Shown here: in pieces, positions 33,574 to 45,045 of the stretch | How positions within the stretch are numbered: position 1 is the first letter of the stretch | How the letters are laid out: the number at the start of each line of letters is the position of its first letter | Source of the DNA: Celeribacter sp. HF31 | Lineage (GTDB): Bacteria > Pseudomonadota > Alphaproteobacteria > Rhodobacterales > Rhodobacteraceae | Length of the DNA: 64,000 nucleotides | Assembly: GCF_011806455.1 (NCBI RefSeq) | Contig: NZ_JAATOT010000007.1 | Location: 1-64,000 of the forward strand | Direction of reading: 5' to 3' | Notes under the pieces: model-generated | Told to the model about the DNA's origin: nothing | What the model saw: only the letters and a program-made list of their open reading frames with translations | Database searches by the model: none | Position numbers and translations under genes: made by a program

Positions 33574-34473
33574 ATGACCGATATTGATCTTCGATTGCTG
33601 CGCTTTTTTGTCACCGCCGTGGACTGTGCCACCTTCTCGGCCGCCGCGCGCGAATTGGGCGTGACGCAACCCGCGCTCAGCCAGGGCGTGAAGCGGCTCG
33701 AAGATCTCGTCGGCGCCCAGATCATCGACAGATCGCCCCAGGGCTCCGCCCGCCCCTTTCGCCTCACCCCCGTCGGGCAACTTCTCTATGACGATGCCAC
33801 CGAGCTTTTGGCCCGCGCGGGCTCCGTGCTCAATCGCGCCCGCGCCAATGCCACGCGCACGGTCTTGCGCGTCGCCTTCGGGACGAGCACCCCGAGCGCC
33901 TTGATCGAACCTCTGTTGGCACTGGCAGGTAAACGCGAAGAGCTTGATCTTCAGCTCCATTTCATGGGCTGGGGGGACGAATACGACGCGCTTTTGCGGG
34001 GCGATGTCGATATGATTTTCACCCATTCCGCGCCGCTGATCGACGTTCCCGACTGGGTCACGACAGCCGTCGCCCGCGTCCCGCGCGTCGCCGTTTTCGC
34101 CCGCAATCATACCCTCGCCGCCCATCCTCATTTGACCATGTCAGACATCGAAGACGAGCCGATTGTCGATGCGCTGGCCGACCGCGATTTCTGGATCGTG
34201 AACCCGAGACCCAGCGGCAAAGCCCCTCGCACCGTGGGGCCGCGCGCCCGCAGTGTCGATGAGATGCTGACCTTCGTGGCGACGGGCACTGGTATGGGGA
34301 TCACATGCCGCACGGTGGCCGAAAAACATGCCTGGCCGAACATCGCCTATGTGCCGATCGAAGATATCGAGCCAACCGATGTCTTCACCGTCCGCCGCGC
34401 CGCCCCGCCCGGGACGCCCTCTGCGGGCTTTTTTGCCGCCTATGAAGCACAGTGTGACGGGCTCCTGCCCTGA
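33574..34473 (+). CDS. LysR-family transcriptional regulator
   Basis: A 299-residue regulator with an N-terminal winged helix (residues 4-62: RLLRFFVTAVDCATFSAAARELGVTQPALSQGVKRLED) and a periplasmic-binding-like effector domain (about 90-295). It is divergent from the catabolic cluster on the minus strand and is the best candidate for its activator, responding to the imported compound or an intermediate. It is followed after 73 bases by the pqi genes, which look unrelated. The effector is unknown. Confidence 0.92.
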   Translation: MTDIDLRLLRFFVTAVDCATFSAAARELGVTQPALSQGVKRLEDLVGAQIIDRSPQGSARPFRLTPVGQLLYDDATELLARAGSVLNRARANATRTVLRVAFGTSTPSALIEPLLALAGKREELDLQLHFMGWGDEYDALLRGDVDMIFTHSAPLIDVPDWVTTAVARVPRVAVFARNHTLAAHPHLTMSDIEDEPIVDALADRDFWIVNPRPSGKAPRTVGPRARSVDEMLTFVATGTGMGITCRTVAEKHAWPNIAYVPIEDIEPTDVFTVRRAAPPGTPSAGFFAAYEAQCDGLLP

Positions 34474-34546
34474 TCCCACCTTTCGCGCAGGCCACGACCC
34501 TGCGTAACCGCTTTTCGTTGCGCCAAGTTGCGAGTAACATCACGCC

Positions 34547-35194
34547 ATGTCTGCGCCCGCACCCTCCCATCGAGACATCGACCCCGACAGGATGATCGCC
34601 TGCCCGGCCTGTGACGCTTTGCTGGTCGACCGGGATGTGGCGATGGGCGATACCGCCTCTTGCCCGCGCTGCGGAACAGTGATCGAGGCGCCGCGCCCGC
34701 TGGCGATGACCCGGATCATCATGCTGGCTCTGGCCGCGCTCATTTTAATGATCGCCGCCGTGTTCTTTCCGTTTCTGGAACTGGGCGCGGCGGGCATGGT
34801 GCGACGCAGTTCGCTTTTGGACACGGTGATGGCCTTTGCGACCGGACTAACAGCCCCCTTGACCATTGCCATGGCGGCACTGATCGTGATCCTCCCCGTG
34901 ACACGGTTTCTCACCCTTCTATATGTGTTGGGACCGATGGCCTTTGGCTGGCGCCCCGCGCGTCATGCCGCAGGCGCCTTTCGTCTGGCCGAAGCGCTCA
35001 GGCCCTGGGCCATGGCGGAGGTCTTTATCGTCGGCGTCGCCGTGGCGCTGGTCAAAGTGGCGGGGCTGGCGCATGTCTCTTTGGGGCCTGCGTTCTGGGC
35101 CTTTGTGGCCTTGGTCATCGTGACCGTGTTGAAAGATAATTTTATGAGCAGAGTGACCGTTTGGAAAACACTGGACGCCCGCCGCACATCCTGA
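34547..35194 (+). CDS. pqiA: PqiA-like integral membrane protein, first copy
   Basis: A 215-residue membrane protein with an N-terminal zinc ribbon (CPACDALL...CPRCGTVIEAP, residues 19-45) and four membrane helices. E. coli PqiA is one protein with two such halves; here each half is a separate gene. PqiA supports the PqiB tunnel that spans the periplasm and helps to move lipids between membranes. The start is ATG 34547. Its end overlaps the second copy by 34 bases. Confidence 0.85.
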   Translation: MSAPAPSHRDIDPDRMIACPACDALLVDRDVAMGDTASCPRCGTVIEAPRPLAMTRIIMLALAALILMIAAVFFPFLELGAAGMVRRSSLLDTVMAFATGLTAPLTIAMAALIVILPVTRFLTLLYVLGPMAFGWRPARHAAGAFRLAEALRPWAMAEVFIVGVAVALVKVAGLAHVSLGPAFWAFVALVIVTVLKDNFMSRVTVWKTLDARRTS

Positions 35195-35790
35195 CCGCGC
35201 GTGACGCGGGCCTTGTCGGCTGCACGCATTGCGGCAAGGTGCATCCGCCCTCTGCGGCGGTCTGTGGCCGGTGTGGCGCAGCACTTCATGCGCGCGACAT
35301 CGCCAATCTGCAAAAGGTCTGGGCCTGGCTGATCGCCGGGATGGTGGTCTATATCCCCGCCAATCTTTACCCGATGCTTTCGACCGCCAGCCTCGGCCAC
35401 ACCACCGAGAACACCATTCTGGGCGGCGTGATCGAGCTGATGCATCATGGCTCTTACGGGGTGGCCGCCATCGTCTTTGTCGCCTCGATCATCATTCCGG
35501 TCGCCAAATTCATCGCCATCGCCTTTCTCGGCCTGACCACCACGCGACGGGTCCGCATGTCGGCGCATCATCGTCACGTGCTGTTCGAAGTGGTTGAGTT
35601 CATCGGGCGCTGGTCGATGATCGATGTCTTTGTTGTCGCCATCCTCTCCTCTCTGGTAAGGCTGGATTTCGCCGCGACGATCACACCGGGGATCGCCGCG
35701 ATCAGTTTCGCGCTCTCTGTGGCCTTCACCATGATGGCGGCCCTGAGTTTCGATGAACGCCTGATTTGGGATGCTTTGGAAGATGAGTGA
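35161..35790 (+). CDS. pqiA: PqiA-like integral membrane protein, second copy
   Basis: A 209-residue protein with a zinc ribbon (CTHCGKVHPPSAAVCGRCGAAL, two CxxC pairs) and four helices, including KVWAWLIAGMVVYIPANLYPML, which resembles the PqiA family signature. The start is a TTG at 35161, inside the preceding gene, inferred because it is the first start in frame and leaves the zinc ribbon complete. It is the C-terminal half equivalent of a canonical PqiA. The stop overlaps the pqiB start. Confidence 0.85.
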   Translation: MENTGRPPHILTARDAGLVGCTHCGKVHPPSAAVCGRCGAALHARDIANLQKVWAWLIAGMVVYIPANLYPMLSTASLGHTTENTILGGVIELMHHGSYGVAAIVFVASIIIPVAKFIAIAFLGLTTTRRVRMSAHHRHVLFEVVEFIGRWSMIDVFVVAILSSLVRLDFAATITPGIAAISFALSVAFTMMAALSFDERLIWDALEDE

Positions 35791-37909
35791 CACAAATGAG
35801 CAAAAGCCCGACACCGGCCCCGCAGACCTGGTGATCTCGCCGCCCAAACGCAGCTTTTGGCGCAATCTTTCCTATGTTTGGCTGGTGCCTCTCGCGGCGC
35901 TCGTCGTCACGCTCTTCATCGCTTGGCAAAGCTGGGCCGAACGCGGGCAGAGGATCGAAATTCTGTTCGAAAACGCCGCAGGGATCACGGCGGATGAAAC
36001 CACATTGCGCTATCGTGACGTCGAAATCGGCATCGTCGAGGATGTGAAATTCGCGCCTGATCTGGCCTCCGTCGTCATCGGCGCGCGGATCGACCGCACC
36101 GTCGCCGCCTCGCTGCCTGAAGATGCGCAATTCTGGATTGTCCGCCCTGAAGTCTCCGCCAGCGGCATCACTGGCCTCTCCACCGTGCTCTCGGGCGCCT
36201 ATATCCAGGCCGCTTTCGATCCCGTGCCCGAGGCGAAAGCCACGCGTTTTACCGGCCTTGAGGACACGCCGCTGATCCTGCCCGGCATGCGCGGCACGAA
36301 AGTGACGCTGCGCACCGACTCCGGCACCCAGCTCACCCCCGGCGCGCCGATCTTTCACCAGGGCATTGAGGTTGGCAAAATCGAAACCCCGCGCCTGACA
36401 GAAAGTGGCGAGGGCGTCATGGTCGATGCCTTCATCAACGCGCCTTATGATCGCCGCCTGACCAGTGCCGCGCGGTTCTGGCAAGTCTCCGGCTTTTCGG
36501 TCAACATCGGCCCCAGTGGGCTGAACCTCTCGATCGGCTCGATTGCCAGCCTTGTGCGCGGCGGCATCGCCTTTGACACGGTGGTCTCCGGCAGTGAACC
36601 GATCCGCAGCGGGCAGGTGTTCGATCTTTACGACGACGAAGACACAGCGCGCGCCAGCGTGTTCCGCGAGGAAATCGAGAATCCGGTCGATCTGACCGTC
36701 GAATTCGACGAATCCGTCAGCGGTCTGACGGCGGGCTCTTCCGTGGTCTATAAAGGCGTCAAGATCGGCTCGGTGTCCTTCCTCGGCGCCTTCATCGAAG
36801 AGCGCAATAACAGCCAAGAGGTCGTGCTGCGCTCGGTGATCTCCATCGATCCGCAGCGGCTGGGCCTCGATGCCGAAGCCCCGACCGCCGAGGTGATCGC
36901 CTTTTTCGCCAATGCCGTCAAAAACGGGCTGCGGGCGCGTTTGGCGACGCAGAGCATCTTTAGCCGCTCTTTGGTGGTCGAGCTGGTAGAATTGCCTGAT
37001 GCCGCACCGGACACTCTGGGCATTTTCGCGGAAACTGCGCCGCTCCTACCCTCTGTCGCCTCCGATCTGCCGGATGTCGGCGCCACCGCCGAGGGGCTTT
37101 TGCAGCGCGTGAACGACCTGCCGGTCGAGGAGTTGTTGGATCAAACCATCGCGACACTCGCAGCCGTTGAGAGCCTCGCGGGGGATGAAAACCTGCGCGC
37201 GGCGCCCGATGCCTTTGTCGCGCTTTTGGATGACGCGCGCGGCCTCATCGGCAGCCCGGAGACCCAGGCCCTGCCCGCTGAGTTGAACACCGCCGTCTCG
37301 GAACTGCGCGCCGTCGCGGAACAGCTGCGCCAGGCCGATGCGGTGAACCGCCTTGTCGCCGCTCTGGACGCCGCAGAAGAAGCCGCCACCTCCGTCACGG
37401 ATGTCGCGGCCAATATCGACACGGCGACCGAGACCCTGCCCGCTCTGATCGCGGATTTGCAGGCGCTCACCGAAAAAGCCAATGCGCTTGAGGTCGAACA
37501 ATTCCTCGCCGCCGCCTCCGCCTTTCTCGAAGGCGCGGATCGGTTGATCGACACGCCCGACATGCGCGCGCTTCCGGCCAGCCTCACGGGCGCGTTGGAT
37601 GAGGCGCGCGAGGCTTTGGCGGAATTGCGCGAGGGCGGCTTGATCGAGAACACAAACGCCACGCTGGCCTCCGCGCGCGAAGCGGCCTCGGCGGTCGAAG
37701 ATGCCACCGCGAATCTGCCCGAACTGTCGCGGCGGATCGAGGCGCTGGTGGCCGAGGCCGAGCGCACCCTGTCGGATTACGGGTCGCAATCCAGTTTCAA
37801 TCGCGAGACGATCTCGTCGCTGCGCGAAGTGCGCGCCGCGGCAGAAGCGCTCAGCAAACTCGCCCGCGCCATCGAGCGCAATCCCAATTCCCTCTTGTTT
37901 GGACGGTGA
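35783..37909 (+). CDS. pqiB: PqiB-like MCE-domain protein
   Basis: A 708-residue protein with one N-terminal membrane helix (about residues 28-48) and three MCE domains in the periplasm: about 52-140, 165-265 and 290-390, each opening with a segment such as RIEILFENAAGITAD or VDLTVEFDESVSGL. The C-terminal third is a long Ala/Glu/Asp-rich helical needle (about 420-700). E. coli PqiB stacks MCE rings and a needle into a periplasm-spanning tube for lipid transport; the same arrangement is seen here. ATG 35783 was chosen over 35771 because it overlaps the preceding stop (ATGAGTGA). Confidence 0.9.
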   Translation: MSDTNEQKPDTGPADLVISPPKRSFWRNLSYVWLVPLAALVVTLFIAWQSWAERGQRIEILFENAAGITADETTLRYRDVEIGIVEDVKFAPDLASVVIGARIDRTVAASLPEDAQFWIVRPEVSASGITGLSTVLSGAYIQAAFDPVPEAKATRFTGLEDTPLILPGMRGTKVTLRTDSGTQLTPGAPIFHQGIEVGKIETPRLTESGEGVMVDAFINAPYDRRLTSAARFWQVSGFSVNIGPSGLNLSIGSIASLVRGGIAFDTVVSGSEPIRSGQVFDLYDDEDTARASVFREEIENPVDLTVEFDESVSGLTAGSSVVYKGVKIGSVSFLGAFIEERNNSQEVVLRSVISIDPQRLGLDAEAPTAEVIAFFANAVKNGLRARLATQSIFSRSLVVELVELPDAAPDTLGIFAETAPLLPSVASDLPDVGATAEGLLQRVNDLPVEELLDQTIATLAAVESLAGDENLRAAPDAFVALLDDARGLIGSPETQALPAELNTAVSELRAVAEQLRQADAVNRLVAALDAAEEAATSVTDVAANIDTATETLPALIADLQALTEKANALEVEQFLAAASAFLEGADRLIDTPDMRALPASLTGALDEAREALAELREGGLIENTNATLASAREAASAVEDATANLPELSRRIEALVAEAERTLSDYGSQSSFNRETISSLREVRAAAEALSKLARAIERNPNSLLFGR

Positions 37910-37914
37910 CAGAA

Positions 37915-38496
37915 ATGCTTCGTTTTCTCCCCCTCGCTCTTCTTGCGCTGACTGCATGTGGCGGCACCGAACCGCGCTATCTGATCGACAGCGCGCCCAC
38001 AGAGACCACGGCCGAGACCGCTCAGGTGCGGATGCAGGTGGCGACGCTGGAGATGCGTGAGGTCTCCTTGCCCGCCTATGCCGAAGAGTCGCAGATTTTG
38101 ATCGAAGGTGCCGATGGTGCCCTGACGCCTTTGGACAATGCGCTTTGGGCCGACGAGCCGCGCCGGGCCGTGACCCTGCGTCTGGCGGAGGCGATTTCGC
38201 GGGGCGGCTCCGCCACGGTCGCCGCCGAGCCTTGGCCGCTTGAGACGCCCGCCCAGGCCGCCGTGCATGTGCAGGTTTCCGATATGGTCGCGCGGGCGCC
38301 GGGACAATCAGGGGGACAATTTGACCTGAAAGGCCAGTTTGCGATTTCCTCTTATGACCATGTTGTGCGAGAACGGATCAGACGGTTCGACATCTCTGTG
38401 CCGATGCCGGACGCGAGCCCCGCAGGCATTGCGCGCGCCTCGGGTCAAGCGCTGCAAAATTTGGCGATTGAGATCACCCAAGAGCTGCGTCGGTGA
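37915..38496 (+). CDS. pqiC: PqiC-family outer-membrane lipoprotein
   Basis: A 193-residue lipoprotein. The signal MLRFLPLALLALTAC ends in a lipobox (LTAC), predicting lipidation of Cys 15. The mature part fits the PqiC/ABC-auxiliary lipoprotein family: RYLIDSAP, the VRMQVATLEMREVSLPAYA strand and DNALWADEPRRAVTLRLAEA. In E. coli PqiC anchors the PqiB needle tip to the outer membrane. ATG 37915 is preferred; a GTG at 37906 overlapping the pqiB stop would add three residues. It is the last gene of the pqi unit. Confidence 0.87.
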   Translation: MLRFLPLALLALTACGGTEPRYLIDSAPTETTAETAQVRMQVATLEMREVSLPAYAEESQILIEGADGALTPLDNALWADEPRRAVTLRLAEAISRGGSATVAAEPWPLETPAQAAVHVQVSDMVARAPGQSGGQFDLKGQFAISSYDHVVRERIRRFDISVPMPDASPAGIARASGQALQNLAIEITQELRR

Positions 38497-38536
38497 TTTG
38501 TCCCCGATTAAATTCCTGTCAAGCGATATCTACATA

Positions 38537-38567
38537 TTGACACCAGACCACCTCAGGAAGCTATATG
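38537..38567 (+). promoter_or_regulatory. Probable promoter of nrdHIEF
   Basis: TTGACA (38537-38542) is a consensus -35 and TATATG (38562-38567) a fair -10, separated by 19 bases; CTATAT one base earlier gives 18. It lies just before the cobalamin riboswitch. I looked for paired NrdR boxes here and saw no convincing match. Confidence 0.5.
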
Positions 38568-38573
38568 ATGTTG

Positions 38574-38757
38574 CTTCGGTTCCATCGACTCGCGTCGGTG
38601 GCTAAGAGGGAAGATCGGTGTAAATCCGGCACTACCCCCGTAACTGTAAGCGGTGAGCGCGGTTGAAAACGCCACTGGGGCCGCCCTTTGAAAGGGTTCC
38701 TGGGAAGGCCAGCCAAGCCATGATCCGCGAAGTCAGGAGACCTGCCAAAGCGGAACA
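38574..38757 (+). ncRNA. Cobalamin riboswitch (B12 element) of nrd operon
   Basis: The leader has the conserved core of the B12 element: AGAGGGAAGATCGGTGTAAAT near 38605, then CCGG, a GCCACTGG segment at 38671-38678, GGGAAGGCC at 38702-38710 and the end box GTCAGGAGACCTGCC at 38732-38746. A closing stem GTTCC (38579-38583) pairs with GGAAC (38752-38756). The following 74 bases to the nrdH start include CGAAC/GTTCG (38764-38778) that may act in the expression platform. Binding of adenosylcobalamin normally reduces expression, so class Ib reductase should be made when B12 is scarce. No T-run was seen, so translational control is likely. Confidence 0.9.
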
Positions 38758-38830
38758 GAACCACGAACGGAGGGTTCGGGGGCGCGGGGTTTTCCGCTGT
38801 CCTCGGCACGACACAAGAGGACAAAGAGCA

Positions 38831-39079
38831 ATGACCGCCCAGACCGCGACCATCACCGACACCATCATCGTTTACTCGAAACCCGCCTGCGTGCAATGCA
38901 CCGCCACAACGCGCGCGCTTGACGCCAAAGGCATCAGCTACGATGTGATCGACCTGACCCAGGACGACGACGCCATGTCCCATGTGACCGGCCTCGGTTA
39001 CCGTCAGGCGCCTGTTGTCGTCGCCGGTGACGATCACTGGTCCGGCTTTCGCCCCGACATGATCGCACGCCTGTCCTGA
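38831..39079 (+). CDS. nrdH: NrdH glutaredoxin-like electron donor
   Basis: An 82-residue redoxin with active site CVQC near residue 20 in [23 protein letters not shown] and the C-terminal GYRQAPVVV and [10 protein letters not shown] segments that define NrdH. It reduces the class Ib ribonucleotide reductase disulfide in place of thioredoxin. AGAGGACAAAGAGCA before ATG 38831 provides the ribosome site. Upstream in-frame codons belong to the riboswitch and are not coding. nrdI follows four bases after the stop. Confidence 0.93.
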   Translation: MTAQTATITDTIIVYSKPACVQCTATTRALDAKGISYDVIDLTQDDDAMSHVTGLGYRQAPVVVAGDDHWSGFRPDMIARLS

Positions 39080-39083
39080 TCCG

Positions 39084-39547
39084 ATGTCAGACGTGTGTCC
39101 AGAGGCATCGCTGCCGACCTGCTTTCCGGATATCGTCTATTATTCTTCCACCTCGGAAAACACCCTGCGCTTCGTCGAAAGGCTCGGCCTTCCGGCGAAA
39201 CGCATTCCGATCTCTCCGAAGGTGACAGGGCCGGTGATCGACCGGCCTTTCGTCCTGATCTGTCCGACCTATGCGGATGGCGAGGGACGCGGCGCGGTTC
39301 CGAAACAGGTGATCCGCCTCTTGAACGATCCCGACACCCGCGCACTGCTGCGCGGCGTGATCGGGTCTGGAAACCGAAATTTCGGCACTTTGTTTGCCAG
39401 CGCGGGCGATGTGATCGCCCGGAAATGCAATGTCCCGCTCTTGTACAAATTCGAGCTGGCGGGATTTGACAACGACATCGCGCGGGTTCGCGCCGGATTG
39501 GAACAGATGGGCCGGAACCTCGGCCTCGCACAAATGGGGGATGCGCC

Positions 39548-39566
<19 letters not shown>
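39084..39566 (+). CDS. nrdI: NrdI flavodoxin-like activator
   Basis: A 160-residue flavodoxin-like protein. The FMN phosphate loop is YYSSTSENT near residue 20, followed by [19 protein letters not shown] and [16 protein letters not shown], typical of NrdI. It generates the oxidant needed to load the manganese-tyrosyl cofactor of NrdF. It overlaps nrdE by 19 bases, which shows tight translational coupling. The first 14 residues before the fold are less conserved, so a later start cannot be excluded. Confidence 0.92.
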
Positions 39567-42692
<3,126 letters not shown>

Positions 42693-42711
42693 TCTCGGGC
42701 ATCGCAGACAC

Positions 42712-42742
42712 AAAACGGCAGGCCGCGAAGCCTGCCGTTTTT
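42712..42742. terminator. Bidirectional terminator after nrdF
   Basis: AAAACGGCAGGC (42712-42723) pairs with GCCTGCCGTTTT (42730-42741) across six bases, with five T after it on the plus strand (42738-42742) and four T on the minus strand. It sits between nrdF and the convergent ABC ATPase gene and can stop both. Confidence 0.88.
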
Positions 42743-42759
42743 CATTTGTATTTAAGCCC

Positions 42760-43770
42760 TTAGCGGATCGCCAAACCCGCCTCGTCAAACAGATGCGTGC
42801 GGCCCTCGCCGAATTTCAGCCCGACCTTTTCGCCCGGCTGATGCGGCGCGTCGCCCAAATCGCGAATGGTCATCTGCCCCGCGCCATTCTCCGCATCGAC
42901 GATAATGTAGGTGTCGGCGCCCAAGTATTCGACCACGTCGACCACTCCATCGAGATCGCCCTCGCCGGGCGCAACGATGGAGATGTGCTCAGGACGAATG
43001 CCCAGATCTTTGCCCTTGTCACCAAGCCCTGTTGAGGCCGCCGGGATGACGTTCATTTTCGGGCTGCCGATAAACTGCGCCACGAAGAGGTTGCCGGGGC
43101 GCTCGTACAGCTCTTTCGGCGAGCCGACCTGCGCGATCTTACCCGCCTCCAACACGACGATCCGGTCGGCGAGCGTCATCGCCTCGACCTGATCGTGGGT
43201 CACATAGATCATCGTGGATTTCAGCGAGCGGTGCAGTTTGGCAAGCTCGTAGCGCATCTCGACCCGCAGCGCCGCGTCGAGGTTCGACAGAGGTTCATCG
43301 AACAGAAACGCCGTGGGGTCACGCACGATGGAACGCCCGATAGCAACCCGCTGACGCTGCCCGCCGGAGAGGTCTTTCGGGCGTCGGTCGAGATAGTCGT
43401 CGAGCTTCAAAACCCGCGCGGCCTCGTCGACCTTTTGCTTGATCACATCCTTCGGCTCACCGGCGGCTTTGAGCGCAAAGCCCACATTGTCGCGCACCGA
43501 CATATGCGGATAAAGCGCGTAAGACTGGAACACCATCGCGAGACCCCGCTTCGACGGCGGCTCGGCGGTGGCATCCCGCTCGCCCACGAAAATCTTGCCG
43601 CGAGAGGTCTCTTCCAGCCCCGCGATCATCCGCAACAGCGTGGATTTCCCACAGCCGGACGGCCCCACGAAAATGATGAATTCGCCCTCGTCGATCTTGA
43701 GATCAACGCCCTTGATCACCTGCACATCGCCGAACCATTTCTCGACGGCCTGTAGCTCAATGCTCGACAT
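42760..43770 (-). CDS. Sugar ABC transporter ATPase, UgpC/MsmK-like
   Basis: A 336-residue ATPase of the CUT1 carbohydrate group. Walker A is GPSGCGKSTLLRMIAG near residue 37, the signature is LSGGQRQRVAIGRSIV near 134, Walker B is FLFDEPLSNLDA, and the C-terminal TOBE/OB part contains LGIRPEHISIVAPGEG. It energises the two permeases upstream in the same operon. The start is just after a glycoside hydrolase gene (three-base gap), so it is the last gene of the LacI-controlled unit. Confidence 0.93.
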   Translation of the reverse strand: MSSIELQAVEKWFGDVQVIKGVDLKIDEGEFIIFVGPSGCGKSTLLRMIAGLEETSRGKIFVGERDATAEPPSKRGLAMVFQSYALYPHMSVRDNVGFALKAAGEPKDVIKQKVDEAARVLKLDDYLDRRPKDLSGGQRQRVAIGRSIVRDPTAFLFDEPLSNLDAALRVEMRYELAKLHRSLKSTMIYVTHDQVEAMTLADRIVVLEAGKIAQVGSPKELYERPGNLFVAQFIGSPKMNVIPAASTGLGDKGKDLGIRPEHISIVAPGEGDLDGVVDVVEYLGADTYIIVDAENGAGQMTIRDLGDAPHQPGEKVGLKFGEGRTHLFDEAGLAIR

Positions 43771-43773
43771 CGC

Positions 43774-45045
43774 TTACTCCTTCCCAGTCTGTTGCGGGGC
43801 ACGGGTCTGACCGCACCACGTCAGCCAGACGGCAGCCGTCCAGCCAAAGGAGGCCCCGCCACAGGGCGTGCCATCCATCGGATCGTAATATTCCCAAAAA
43901 CCACCGCCCTCGATGAGGCGCGCGGTCTCGTCACGTAGCCGCGCTTCGGCCTCTGTGCGGCCCATGTCCTTGAGCCCCATGGCGATGAGCGAATTGACCA
44001 CCGGCCATGTCGGCCCGCGCCAATAACGCCGCGGCTCGAACCGTTCACTGTCCGGGTCGGCAGACGGAATGCCGTAGGACACCTTGTCCCAAATCCGCGC
44101 GAAATGCGCGTCCAGCGCCGGGCGCGAGACGCCCGCGAGATAGGACAAAAACGCCCCCGATCCCAAAACATTCGCGAACTTTCCAGTCCGCATATCATAG
44201 GCGTCGAACCAGCCTTTTTCGGCGTTCCACATCTTGTCGAGCCCCTCGCGGAGCTGCGCCTCTTGCGCCTGCAAATGGGTGACATCTTCGCCCAAGATAC
44301 GGCCCAAGGCGATCAGGTCAGAGAAGGCCCGCAGGAGCACGAAGCTGATCCCCGGATCGGCCATCAGAAACGGGCCGTTCTCGACCATCTCGCGGTCATC
44401 CCAATTCACGGAACGGCCAAAGGCCAGGATCGCCAGATAGCGGTCGTAATCCCATTTCTGCGGGCGTTCCTCCACCTTCACATGGGTGGTGTCGCGGCGC
44501 AGGTAGGGATCGTCCTCATTGATCGCGATGCCCTCCATGCCGAGGTCCCAATCAGGGCAGTTGTCCCGCCCGCTCTCCCACGGATGGATGATGGCGACAG
44601 GCCCGTCTTTGCAGCGTTCCCTGATCCACCAATCGTGCCAGGCGACCAGCTTCGGATAGAGCGATTTCACATGCGGCAGGCCCGCTTCCGGGTCCATGTC
44701 ATAGATTTTCCGAATGAGCGTCGCGGCCACAGGCGGCTGCGAGATGCCCGAGGTCGGCGGCTCATGGGTGGCGCCCCAGACCTTGGGCCCCGGAAAGTAA
44801 TCCGGGTCGACCTTGTGGAAAATGATATGCGGCACCATGCCGGTGTCCCATTGCGAGGCGAACAACAGATGCACCTCCTGCCACGCCCGCGCCATGTCGA
44901 AAGTGGCATATCCCCAGGCAGAAAACATGCTGTCCCAATTCCACTGATAAGGATAAAGCCGCGCGGTCGGGATGGTGTAGCCGCCACGATCATTGCCCAA
45001 AAGGACATCGCGGGCGGCTTGGTCGATGGGGTTTTGATGTGTCAT
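43774..45045 (-). CDS. MGH1-type glycoside hydrolase (mannosyl/glucosylglycerate-like)
   Basis: A 423-residue alpha/alpha-barrel glycosidase in the GH63-related group of mannosylglycerate and glucosylglycerate hydrolases. YPYQWNWDSMFSAWGYATFD near residue 33, HPWESGRDNCPDWD near 155 (candidate acid) and FWEYYDPMDGTPCGGASFGWTAAVWL near the C terminus (candidate base) match that family. No signal peptide is seen, so the substrate is cut after import. The substrate may be mannosylglycerate, glucosylglycerate or glucosylglycerol, all marine compatible solutes; sequence alone does not decide. It overlaps the second permease gene by 4 bases. Confidence 0.8.
   Translation of the reverse strand: MTHQNPIDQAARDVLLGNDRGGYTIPTARLYPYQWNWDSMFSAWGYATFDMARAWQEVHLLFASQWDTGMVPHIIFHKVDPDYFPGPKVWGATHEPPTSGISQPPVAATLIRKIYDMDPEAGLPHVKSLYPKLVAWHDWWIRERCKDGPVAIIHPWESGRDNCPDWDLGMEGIAINEDDPYLRRDTTHVKVEERPQKWDYDRYLAILAFGRSVNWDDREMVENGPFLMADPGISFVLLRAFSDLIALGRILGEDVTHLQAQEAQLREGLDKMWNAEKGWFDAYDMRTGKFANVLGSGAFLSYLAGVSRPALDAHFARIWDKVSYGIPSADPDSERFEPRRYWRGPTWPVVNSLIAMGLKDMGRTEAEARLRDETARLIEGGGFWEYYDPMDGTPCGGASFGWTAAVWLTWCGQTRAPQQTGKE

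Noticed and set aside
38500-38600. Paired NrdR boxes before nrdHIEF
   Set aside because: Only a partial CTATATGATGT-like match was seen and no second copy at the expected spacing.
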